64,000 nucleotides of DNA. It comes from Pseudoalteromonas sp. T1lg88. Lineage in GTDB: Bacteria > Pseudomonadota > Gammaproteobacteria > Enterobacterales > Alteromonadaceae. The notes under the pieces were generated by a model. That model had not been told where the DNA came from and searched no databases. It saw only the letters and a list, made by a program, of their open reading frames with translations. Position 1 is the stretch's first letter. Each line of letters starts with the position of its first letter. The translations under genes were made by a program, and so were the position numbers. This document shows positions 25,557-32,968 of this stretch, one piece after another. The stretch is taken from positions 721,481 to 785,480 of the forward strand of contig NZ_PQCF01000032.1 of assembly GCF_002964765.1 (NCBI RefSeq), in the 5' to 3' direction.

Positions 25557-26936
25557 CTATTTCTCCTGCGCCGCAAAGGCGAGCGCAGCAACCATGCCCC
25601 GCTCACCATTGGTGGTGTCATCCAGGGTAACCTGCCAGTATGGGTTGTATAGGTTACCGTATTCCCATTTAGAGTCGGAGCGCCCCCACAGAGCACGGTC
25701 ACGAAAATAGTAAATTTTCGCCTTACTGAGCACTAACAATTCACCGTCGGGAGTGGCTGTATGCTCTTCTAAGTTGACGTTGGTCTGCGCCGGTCCGCCA
25801 GTGCCAATATTTAGCTGCTCCGAGGTGCGAATATTTTTTCGCTTTTGCGACACAGCGATGGTGAATTTTGGCGCCACGTTTTTATTCTGACTTTGTTTAA
25901 TGTCATAAAAGGGCTGCAAACCGGAGTAGGCATTATTCATCTCGCTTTCATTGATATAGGCGTAACGCGATGCCTTGCGGTTAATGGCCCGAGAGCGGCC
26001 ATAATAATGGCGCGCGGTATAATTCGTTGTATCCTGATCATCACCCGCATGAGCTGCGCCCCAACCTACCGGGCGTTCACCACCACGCCACTTACAGCGA
26101 AATCGCTTACAGCTGAATCTATGAAAATGAAAGCTGAAGGTATCCATACCACTCCAAGTTTCCGCGTCACGTTCGCCATTGTTAAATAGCTCGGTTCCAC
26201 CCGCTTGCTTGGCTTTATATTTCACCGGGAACAAATGAGCCGAAAAAGGAAAAGGCCAATTGAACGAACGCTTTTTACTGAAGGGATCGCGAGAATCGAC
26301 GATCAAATTAAAATGGTCATCGTAACGGCCGGTGTTATCTCGCCTGTCAAAACGCCCCTGGAAACTCACCCAGTCCCTTGCCACATAATTGGCAACGCCA
26401 AGCGCAGAGATAGTATCGATATCGGCGTTTTGATTGTTTTCTTTTAATACCTTATTGGTGGTATCGACCGCCGCGACCATGGTTGCGGAACTCATCAGCT
26501 GTTGCGATCTTGAAAGCAGGCGATTGACGCCATCGGTAAACATCACCGCATATTCAAGCACCGGCTGCATATACTGATTGATTTGGGTCACGGCCGATTC
26601 TATCGCCGAAGCGATGGCTGCCGCCGGGGGGATAAAATACATAATACGGGATATATTGCGCGTCGTTTCTTCGGTCATATTGCCCCAAGACGCTAAGCCC
26701 ACGTATTGGGCCACGGACACATGATTGGCCACCATGGCGCGATTGGTGTAGGCCTTGTAGTTCAAATCACGAGCCAATAACTGAGCCCCGCTTAATGCTG
26801 CGGCATCGGAGAAGTTTTGGAGCCGGGTTTTATGCAAGTTCTGCTGTGAGACATTAAATAAGTACAGCAAAGATAAGACGATTATCGATAAAAATATAAG
26901 TCCCAACACCAGGGACTGACCCTTTTCCTTGTGCAT
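25557..26936 (-). CDS. tadG: TadG-like Flp pilus assembly protein
   Basis: 459 residues. The N-terminus MHKEKGQSLVLGLIFLSIIV with a following LQNFSDAAALSGAQLLARDLN segment is the TadG/TadE-like domain, with a prepilin-like GQS start and one membrane helix. The long periplasmic part is mostly unclassified and has several Trp and Arg. AAGGAATT precedes ATG 26936. It lies directly after the pilin genes and their attenuator hairpin. TadG is thought to connect the pilus base to the envelope. Confidence 0.75.
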   Translation of the reverse strand: MHKEKGQSLVLGLIFLSIIVLSLLYLFNVSQQNLHKTRLQNFSDAAALSGAQLLARDLNYKAYTNRAMVANHVSVAQYVGLASWGNMTEETTRNISRIMYFIPPAAAIASAIESAVTQINQYMQPVLEYAVMFTDGVNRLLSRSQQLMSSATMVAAVDTTNKVLKENNQNADIDTISALGVANYVARDWVSFQGRFDRRDNTGRYDDHFNLIVDSRDPFSKKRSFNWPFPFSAHLFPVKYKAKQAGGTELFNNGERDAETWSGMDTFSFHFHRFSCKRFRCKWRGGERPVGWGAAHAGDDQDTTNYTARHYYGRSRAINRKASRYAYINESEMNNAYSGLQPFYDIKQSQNKNVAPKFTIAVSQKRKNIRTSEQLNIGTGGPAQTNVNLEEHTATPDGELLVLSKAKIYYFRDRALWGRSDSKWEYGNLYNPYWQVTLDDTTNGERGMVAALAFAAQEK

Positions 26937-26954
26937 TATCGAATTCCTTTAAAG

Positions 26955-26987
26955 AAAGAAATAGGGAGCCAGGCCCCCTATTTCTTT
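26955..26987 (-). terminator. Attenuator-like hairpin between the pilin genes and the rest of the Tad operon
   Basis: A perfect 12-bp stem (AAAGAAATAGGG with CCCTATTTCTTT) around a nine-base loop lies between the second pilin stop and tadG. The minus-strand product ends in a T-rich run. Partial termination here would give far more pilin mRNA than assembly-gene mRNA. Confidence 0.7.
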
Positions 26988-27014
26988 TAATTGCCTAGCG
27001 CTAATAAAACGAGG

Positions 27015-27323
27015 TTAATCTACGGTGCCGGAACCACCCGAGCCACCACCAGAACCACCTTCTTGTGCGGCTCCTTCGTTGTAGTTACCCAGGTTATATT
27101 CTTTATCGGCATTGGTAGTTGCCTTATCAGCAGAACTCTGTGCCGCATCAATTTGCGCCGACGAGTTCTGGCCACCCACTTCCGTCGCCAGGCCTGACAC
27201 CTGATTACGTATGGTTTGTCCGAAAAGACTGTAAACACCAATCGCAGAAACGGCGATCAAAGCAACAATGATGATGTACTCAACCATGCCCTGACCCAGC
27301 TGTTTTCGTAGTTGTAGCATCAT
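27015..27323 (-). CDS. flp2: Flp-type pilin (second copy)
   Basis: 102 residues. The start MMLQLRKQLGQGMVEYIIIV carries the Flp prepilin motif G/xxxxEY, cleaved after the Gly by a TadV-type peptidase. The hydrophobic core is identical to flp1 for more than 40 residues, including the NQVSGLATEVGGQNSSAQI segment. The tail is longer and glycine-rich (EGGSGGGSGGSGTVD). Both pilins exceed the classical Flp length (about 60-75 residues). GGGGAAG lies five bases before the ATG. Confidence 0.92.
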   Translation of the reverse strand: MMLQLRKQLGQGMVEYIIIVALIAVSAIGVYSLFGQTIRNQVSGLATEVGGQNSSAQIDAAQSSADKATTNADKEYNLGNYNEGAAQEGGSGGGSGGSGTVD

Positions 27324-27355
27324 GACAACTTCCCCATGTTTAGCGTTCGGAGTTA

Positions 27356-27631
27356 TTAGTTACCTGAGCCACCGCTCTCTTGAGCCGCACCTTCGTTGTA
27401 GTTGCCCAGGTTGTACTCTTGATCGGCGTTATCCTGCGCATCTTTTGCAGAATCCTGTGCTGCTTTAATTTGTGCAGATGAATTTTGACCACCTACTTCG
27501 GTCGCCAAGCCTGATACCTGGTTACGAATTGTTTGACCAAACAAACTGTATACACCGATTGCAGATACAGCGATAAGAGCAACAATAATAATGTACTCGA
27601 CCATACCCTGGCCTAATTGACGTTGTTTCAT
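27356..27631 (-). CDS. flp1: Flp-type pilin (first copy)
   Basis: 91 residues from ATG 27631 (GGAGAG upstream; the frame to 27646 is not needed). MKQRQLGQGMVEYIIIVALI carries the prepilin site and Glu5/Tyr6 of the mature pilin. The tail reads AQDSAKDAQDNADQEYNLGNYNEGAAQ and ends in Gly/Ser. This is the first structural gene of the Tad operon and follows a good promoter. It makes the main fibre of an adhesive pilus, used for surface attachment or biofilm in other species. Confidence 0.93.
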   Translation of the reverse strand: MKQRQLGQGMVEYIIIVALIAVSAIGVYSLFGQTIRNQVSGLATEVGGQNSSAQIKAAQDSAKDAQDNADQEYNLGNYNEGAAQESGGSGN

Positions 27632-27664
27632 TTTCTCTCCATGCATAATTAATAAAACAAAATC

Positions 27665-27693
27665 ATTCTAGATTAATAAAAACAAACGACCAA
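27665..27693 (-). promoter_or_regulatory. Candidate sigma70 promoter of the pilin operon
   Basis: On the minus strand TTGGTC (-35, 27693-27688) and TAGAAT (-10, 27670-27665) are separated by exactly 17 bases, and the pilin ATG is 33 bases downstream of the -10 box. Confidence 0.55.
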
Positions 27694-27705
27694 TCATCCG
27701 ATTGG
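27690..27705. promoter_or_regulatory. Palindrome overlapping the pilin -35 box, candidate operator
   Basis: CCAATC and GATTGG form a 16-bp perfect palindrome with a four-base centre, overlapping the -35 box. The position suits a dimeric regulator such as the LuxR-type protein encoded next door. It could also be a weak terminator stem for that gene. Confidence 0.45.
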
Positions 27706-27739
27706 AGTATTAACTCAAATTTAATATTTTAAATAACCA

Positions 27740-28255
27740 CTAAAAATTAAAATCTGAAAGATAACCCACGAGTTGAGTGCGATTTTTCACCCCTAATTTG
27801 CGTAATAAGTTTTGCACATGGGTCTTGGCGGTGGTCTCGGCAATTTTCTTTTCTAAGGCGATTTCTTTATTGGACAGGCCTTGGATGATCAGCTGAGCTA
27901 TCTCACGTTCTCGACGGGTTAATAGCGACTGCAACTGGCATTTTTCCGCCTGGCTTTTCTGTACCTGATCGATAAAGGTCGACATGGCGGCACGAGAAAA
28001 CCAGCGGATATTGTTATTGAGCGCCTTAATGGCTTCATTCAGCTCTTGCGCACCCATGTCCTTATAAATCACTCCTCTGGCGCCCTTACCAAGCGCCTCG
28101 AGCTCAAGTGTCAGTGGACAATCGCAGCCACAACTATAAACGACCACAGCGCCAGTCAACGCCTCCTCATCAAGGCGGGAGGTCATTTCATCAAGGTCGA
28201 TGAAGTTGATATTTTCTCGGCGCAGTGTTTGCCGCCAATCTGTATCGCAATGCAA
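27740..28255 (-). CDS. LuxR-type transcriptional regulator with shortened receiver-like domain
   Basis: 171 residues. The C-terminal LuxR helix-turn-helix is clear (about 108-165: LTRREREIAQLIIQGLSNKE, TAKTHVQNLLRKLGVKNRTQL). The N-terminal half resembles only the later part of a receiver domain (GARGVIYKDMGAQELNEAI) and lacks the phosphoacceptor region, as in degenerate CsgD/VpsT-like regulators. The start appears to be a TTG at 28255, with GAGGGA upstream and no in-frame ATG before an upstream stop. It is the first gene of the pilus cluster and the likely pilin regulator. Confidence 0.8.
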   Translation of the reverse strand: MHCDTDWRQTLRRENINFIDLDEMTSRLDEEALTGAVVVYSCGCDCPLTLELEALGKGARGVIYKDMGAQELNEAIKALNNNIRWFSRAAMSTFIDQVQKSQAEKCQLQSLLTRREREIAQLIIQGLSNKEIALEKKIAETTAKTHVQNLLRKLGVKNRTQLVGYLSDFNF

Positions 28256-28304
28256 TGTAAAATCCCTCTTAACTATCGAGATTAACCAATAGGTATTTTC
28301 CCGC

Positions 28305-29096
28305 TTATTCTTGGTCTAGCTCATCGGCTATGGCATCAAGTGCTTCCAGATAGCTCTTCGTAGCGTCCTGAATGATATAGCCTTTGTTAACCTTTAGTTG
28401 CTGCTCATCTATTGGCCCACGAATAATTTCTGTCAATTCAAGAGTAAAGCCAGCATCAATATCTTCAGTTCGGTATGGAAAGGCATGGTGTTGGTAATTG
28501 ATATGACGAAATAACTCGCTCATCTGATAAGTGAGTTGCGTACCGGAAAGGCCAAAGCGTATGTCTTCTCGAACGCGCTGCAATAGCCAGTTAAACTCCT
28601 CACTACTTAAGGGGGTGACCCCGCTCACCGTCGGGGACGTACTAATTCGAAAACGAATATCGCTGGGGTCTTCGGGTTTATGGCCTATCAGCTGGTGCTT
28701 TGCGCTAGGGGTATAAATAAGGTACTCGCTGGGATCAGACTGGGGGTCGAACGCCAATTCATAGATATCGCGCTCGCTTAGATTAGGCATCTGTGTGGCC
28801 ATCATTTTCAACTGCGGCGCATAGTGCTCTGTCATAACCTGGTAGTTAGTGAGAAAAGCATTCTTGAGGTTATGATCTATGACATAACGACCCGTCCATT
28901 TCTCGGTCATGTAAGAGCGGTTTTCACCCTCAAGTTGGTAATCCGTGCGCAGTACTTTATCACTCACCTTGAGCACGGCGGTGCCGACTCTATTATTTTC
29001 GCCCAATGAATATACATCATAATTAAGTGTTAAATCTGCATTTGCATTGAAATTAAAAAACAATAGAAATGATATAGGAATGACGATTTTATTCAT
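28305..29096 (-). CDS. Exported protein of unknown function (weakly DUF3108-like)
   Basis: 263 residues from ATG 29096, chosen because it gives a clean signal peptide (MNKIVIPISFLLFFNFNANA); ATG 29108 is possible. The mature start LTLNYDVYSLGENNRVGTA and the following antiparallel strands faintly recall DUF3108 periplasmic proteins. It is transcribed towards the LuxR gene and divergent from the OmpA-like gene, with an AT-rich shared promoter region. A link to the pilus is not shown. Confidence 0.6.
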   Translation of the reverse strand: MNKIVIPISFLLFFNFNANADLTLNYDVYSLGENNRVGTAVLKVSDKVLRTDYQLEGENRSYMTEKWTGRYVIDHNLKNAFLTNYQVMTEHYAPQLKMMATQMPNLSERDIYELAFDPQSDPSEYLIYTPSAKHQLIGHKPEDPSDIRFRISTSPTVSGVTPLSSEEFNWLLQRVREDIRFGLSGTQLTYQMSELFRHINYQHHAFPYRTEDIDAGFTLELTEIIRGPIDEQQLKVNKGYIIQDATKSYLEALDAIADELDQE

Positions 29097-29192
29097 ACGT
29101 GATAGCATCAAAAAGGTACTTTTAAAATCATTCTATGGAAAAATAAAAACCAAATCTAGATCAATTTAATTTTGTATTTATGAAGGAACATA

Positions 29193-30038
29193 ATGAAAAT
29201 AAATGAATTTATAGCAACAATGTCATTTTTACTTTCTAGTCACATAGTCTTAGCAGAAACCGGCAATAAATGTGATGAAAATATTAATGAAATATTAGAT
29301 GTTAATGGATTTGACTCGCCGTACGATTATGCACAACAATACCAAACTATAGATTTGAGTTATGCGTTAGAAAAAGATAAAGGCTCGGTAAGCTATGCCT
29401 TTGTATCGGGTATTGAGTTGCGCGGAAATACAAATAAAACCCGAGAATTAACGCTAGGCTATGGGCAAAAATTGTCTTCCATGGGCTATGAAGCTGTCTT
29501 TAGCTGCAATAATACTGAGTGCGGCAATGCCAATAGCCTGCAGCGTAAATTGGGCATTAGTAACACTGTGGTTGCCAAAGACGATCAGTTTCACGAACTT
29601 TGGGTAAAGGATCAGCAATACTACTCTTTGTACCTGGGGAAAATGACCTTCTTTGCGGACAACTACTTTATCGCCTTACAGCACTTTGATTTAACCGACC
29701 TGCCTACTGGCGCATCCTTACACTTCGATATCGACAGTGCGGTACTCACTCAACAGGCCAGAGCAAGTATAGATAACCTCATTACTGTAATTAACTCACA
29801 TCCACAGCTTAAGTTTAGAATTACAGGCGGCACCGACAACAGCGGCTCAGCACCATATAACCACAGCTTGGGCTTAGCGCGAGCTCGGTCGGTGTATACC
29901 TATTTGTTAGCACAAGGGGTTATGCCGCATGTTTTAAGCTATGAATCGGTGGGAGAGCGCAATCCTAGGTTTGAAAACACTTCACAGGCGGGAAAAGAGA
30001 AGAATCGCCGCGTCGACATTTCTCCGCTTATTATGTAG
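29193..30038 (+). CDS. OmpA-family protein (C-terminal peptidoglycan-binding domain)
   Basis: 281 residues. A signal peptide (about 1-21) is followed by an N-terminal domain of about 150 residues with three Cys, unlike the OmpA barrel and somewhat like DUF4892. An OmpA-like domain follows (about 172-280: LHFDIDSAVLTQQARASIDNL, ITGGTDNSGSAPYNHSLGLARA in part, KNRRVDI). The conserved Asp and Arg that hold meso-diaminopimelate (TDNSG, NRRVDI) are present. It probably sits in the periplasm or outer membrane bound to peptidoglycan. AAGGAACAT supports ATG 29193. Confidence 0.85.
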   Translation: MKINEFIATMSFLLSSHIVLAETGNKCDENINEILDVNGFDSPYDYAQQYQTIDLSYALEKDKGSVSYAFVSGIELRGNTNKTRELTLGYGQKLSSMGYEAVFSCNNTECGNANSLQRKLGISNTVVAKDDQFHELWVKDQQYYSLYLGKMTFFADNYFIALQHFDLTDLPTGASLHFDIDSAVLTQQARASIDNLITVINSHPQLKFRITGGTDNSGSAPYNHSLGLARARSVYTYLLAQGVMPHVLSYESVGERNPRFENTSQAGKEKNRRVDISPLIM

Positions 30039-30049
30039 TTGAACGAGTT

Positions 30050-30074
30050 GCTACGGTGGCAAGCCCACCGTAGC
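30050..30074. terminator. Hairpin between convergent genes
   Basis: GCTACGGTGG and CCACCGTAGC form a perfect 10-bp stem with a five-base loop between the OmpA-like and ABC permease genes. There is no long T-run, so termination is likely but unproven. Confidence 0.6.
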
Positions 30075-30084
30075 CATACCTTTG

Positions 30085-31284
30085 TTATCTGAACAATACC
30101 TTTTCTTGATTAAACCAGCGCACACAAAAGGCTAACAGGCCGACCGCGAGCAGTATGCTAGAGCCAACGATCACCGCCAGTATGCCTATCTCACTGGTGC
30201 CCTTTAACAGCTCTTTGATTGCTAAGGCCACATTAGTCACCGGAATAAATGCGGTTTTATAGGTGAGTTCCATATTCGGCATCACCGAGATCATCACAGG
30301 AATAAAGACCAGCATAGACAAGGGGCCCATGTAGTTTTGCGCTTCCTTAAAGGTGCGTGCATAGATAGAAATAGACAGCACAACACTTGAGAACATCGCC
30401 GCTAAGGGGATAAGCAATGACAGCATAGCGAGAAGCTCAACAAAGGTTATATGCGATAGCGCTAAGGTGAACTCACTGACATTGACAAAGGTACGCGCCA
30501 CGAATAGCCATAGCCCCATACTGAGTATGCTGAGACTGGCGGTTGCCAGGGACGCGGACAATACGGTCAAGAACTTACCCAAGACTATGTTGGTTCTGGA
30601 GATCGGAGTAAGTAACAGGGTTTCCAGCGTGCCGCGCTCTTTCTCACCGGCGCCCAGGTCGATGGCTGGGTAGACTGCACCTGTCAGTACAATGGGGATC
30701 AACAGGTATGGCAGCAGTACACCAATTTTTTCACCCCAGCTTTCACGTGCATCTGCCGTATCTACCTTCTCCAGTTTGATGGGAGATATAAGATACTCCA
30801 TCTCACTTTCCTTGCTCACACCAAGTTCGTTAAAGGACTGAGTTTGCACCTTGCTTTGGTATTGCTCTTTTAACTCTTCGATATATCTAAACAGATAATT
30901 GATGCGCGCAGAATCGTTATAAATCACCTGCCAGGTGGTTTGTTCCCGACTCGCCGGTTGCGCCTTGGCTTGAATCACTATCCCCACATCCAGCTCTTCA
31001 TTCTGGATTGCCTGAATAATGTCATTCTTATTTGCGTAGTCGGCGCTGATCAGTTCAAAGTTCTTATGGTATTTGACGCTGTCGGTAAACTCTGGTGCCG
31101 CCTCAGCGCCAATGATATACACCTTATGAACTTCCTGCTCCGCCTCCAGATTAGCCATTGCCATCATGTAGCCAACCACAGCAAAAATAACAGGGAAGAT
31201 CAGTAGCGGCAAAGCGACAACAAACATCAGGGTTTTTCTGTCACGTAACAGCTCTTTTATTTCCTTTAAAAATACTTCAAACAT
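30085..31284 (-). CDS. natB: ABC transporter permease, NatB-like (ABC-2 type)
   Basis: 399 residues from ATG 31284, which overlaps the stop of the ATPase gene by eight bases and has GAGGA upstream. One N-terminal helix (TLMFVVALPLLIFPVIFAVVG) and a large external domain (about 40-185) precede five C-terminal helices (from about 195: IGVLLPYLLIPIVLTGAVYPAIDLGAGEKERGTLE in part, the ABC-2 signature). NatAB-type systems export sodium in Bacillus; here the substrate is unknown. Confidence 0.85.
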   Translation of the reverse strand: MFEVFLKEIKELLRDRKTLMFVVALPLLIFPVIFAVVGYMMAMANLEAEQEVHKVYIIGAEAAPEFTDSVKYHKNFELISADYANKNDIIQAIQNEELDVGIVIQAKAQPASREQTTWQVIYNDSARINYLFRYIEELKEQYQSKVQTQSFNELGVSKESEMEYLISPIKLEKVDTADARESWGEKIGVLLPYLLIPIVLTGAVYPAIDLGAGEKERGTLETLLLTPISRTNIVLGKFLTVLSASLATASLSILSMGLWLFVARTFVNVSEFTLALSHITFVELLAMLSLLIPLAAMFSSVVLSISIYARTFKEAQNYMGPLSMLVFIPVMISVMPNMELTYKTAFIPVTNVALAIKELLKGTSEIGILAVIVGSSILLAVGLLAFCVRWFNQEKVLFR

Positions 31285-32067
31285 GACGATGTTCCTCAAG
31301 AATATTCATAAACGCCTGGTTTAACTCCTCACTTCGGCCTTGTTGTTTAAAGGCCGCCAAGGTGCCATCAAAACAGGTGAGCCCCTGGTCAATCACAGAA
31401 ACGCGGTCACACAGCAACGCCACTTCGTCGAGGTGATGGGTTGAGAACACCACGGGTGTGCCCTGCTCTTTTAGGCTTTTAATAAAATTGATCACCGTTT
31501 GTGTGGTCATAATATCCAGGCCCGTGGTCGGCTCATCCAGGATCACCACCTTAGGTCTGTGCACCACGGCGCGGGCAATATTGGTTTTTTGCTTCATACC
31601 GGTGGAGAGATTATCGGCACGTTTATCCAAAAAGCTGTGCATATCAAGCAGGGTAAACAGCTCATCGCAACGTTGCTTAAGCTCGGCCCCTTTCATGCCA
31701 TGCAATTTGGCAAAATATTCGACATTTTCTTTGGCGGTCAAACGACCATAGAGCCCGGTTGAGCCGGATAAAAATCCGATAGCCTTACGCCCGGCCAAAG
31801 GTTTCCTCACTAAATCAACACCACCGACTTCGATACTGCCTTCATCGGGTTTAAGCGCCGTTGAGAGCATACGCAAGGTGGTGGTTTTACCGGCACCGTT
31901 AGGTCCAAGCAGGCCCAAGACTTCACCTTGTTCGCAATGAAAATGCACATCACGGACGGAATGAAAATAATCTTTTTTTCGCGTGGGTCTTGCTGTGTCT
32001 CGCTGATCCCTTTTTTATGATCCTTGGTGAGCTTGAACTTCTTCTTAAGCCCGTTCACGCTTATCAT
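31277..32067 (-). CDS. natA: ABC transporter ATPase, NatA-like, split by a -1 frameshift
   Basis: The frame from ATG 32067 encodes the normal start of an ABC ATPase (MISVNGLKKKFKLTKDHKKG) but leaves the correct frame at an A7 run (plus-strand T 31973-31979). One base back, the frame continues DYFHSVRDVHFHCEQGEVLG into a complete domain: Walker A GPNGAGKTTTLRML, signature LSTGMKQK, Walker B VVILDEP and H-loop STHHLDEV. A -1 shift at the slippery site gives about 263 residues, normal for NatA. Alternatives are a real inactivating deletion, a sequencing error in the A run, or a restart at GTG 31948 giving 223 residues without the first strands. It starts with an ATGA overlap after the DUF3025 gene. 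Confidence 0.8.
31972..31978 (-). other. Slippery heptamer A AAA AAG at the natA frameshift
   Basis: In the zero frame the codons read GAA AAA AAG ATT, so the heptamer has the exact phase of the dnaX slippery site. A -1 slip restores the frame of the downstream ATPase. No obvious stimulatory stem-loop or upstream Shine-Dalgarno-like element was seen next to it. Confidence 0.6.
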
Positions 32068-32876
32068 TTGTTATTCTTCCTTCGTTTTGGCCTAAAGTAG
32101 TCGGTATTGGCATAAAAATCGGCGTTATTATTGTCCTCATACCATTGCGGCACCCCCAGTAATGGCAGTGGCGACATGGCTGAGTTATCCGCCAACACCC
32201 TATCTGTCGCTATCATCTCATAGAGGCGCTCATCTAGGTAGTTGTATTGGCTCGCTAAATCTTTACAAAATATATCAGGACTCACAGGCACAAACAGGGC
32301 TTTGCCGGTTAAGCCAATAAAGGGCTGGGTCAGCATTTCATAATTCGCATGACCAAAGGTGTAAGCACGGATTTCGCGCTGCCACTGCTCGCGGCGCGTC
32401 ACGAACACCTCATGCCATTGGTGCTCACGAAATGCCTCAATCCAACTTGAGTCCGTCACAGCTAAGATCACCGCACATTCGTCGAAAAGCGTCAGGGCAT
32501 TGCGCATCTTGCTGCGCTGGGTGCCCTGCTGTGCCGCCATTTCATCGATATGCAAACGATTCAACAAGGCCTTGGTTTTTGGAAACAGGTGCCACATAAA
32601 GGCACCAAAAAGGTCGTGCCAGTTATGCTGACGGGTCGGCACCTTGCCGGTTTCATAAATAAAAGACTCGTAATAACGCCCATCCTGTTCAAACTCAGCG
32701 TTATCAATAAACTTAAGAGGCACTTTATTAGCGTTAACTAAAGTGTGGCGATTAAGCTGGTCCAAGGTCGGCCAATCCGTAAATTGGTCCAGAGCAAAAA
32801 GCGCATTTAAATGGGCGAAGGCGCCGCTTTGCAAACAGGCGGTTTGCCAGTATTCAAAAGGGGTAAAACGTTTCAT
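32064..32876 (-). CDS. DUF3025 family protein
   Basis: 270 residues. The pattern VPLKFIDNAEF, YESFIYETGKVPTRQHNWHD and FGAFMWHLFPKTKALLNRLH in the first half, with VTRREQWQREIRAYTFGHANYE later, matches DUF3025, a widespread gamma- and betaproteobacterial family without known function. It is soluble, with no signal peptide. It is translationally coupled to natA (four-base overlap), which suggests a shared transcript but not a shared function. Confidence 0.85.
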   Translation of the reverse strand: MKRFTPFEYWQTACLQSGAFAHLNALFALDQFTDWPTLDQLNRHTLVNANKVPLKFIDNAEFEQDGRYYESFIYETGKVPTRQHNWHDLFGAFMWHLFPKTKALLNRLHIDEMAAQQGTQRSKMRNALTLFDECAVILAVTDSSWIEAFREHQWHEVFVTRREQWQREIRAYTFGHANYEMLTQPFIGLTGKALFVPVSPDIFCKDLASQYNYLDERLYEMIATDRVLADNSAMSPLPLLGVPQWYEDNNNADFYANTDYFRPKRRKNNK

Positions 32877-32968
32877 TACTGCGATTATTAGGCGTAAATT
32901 TTGCGTAGTTTAGCGCAAAAACTGGTTTAATTTTACCGCTATCCTTATACTGGCTGGGTCTTATAGCA

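Noticed and set aside
31994..32020. Second A-run in natA as an alternative slippage point
   Set aside because: The A6 run there is in a phase that does not give the -1 heptamer, and slipping there would disrupt the conserved N-terminus earlier than needed.
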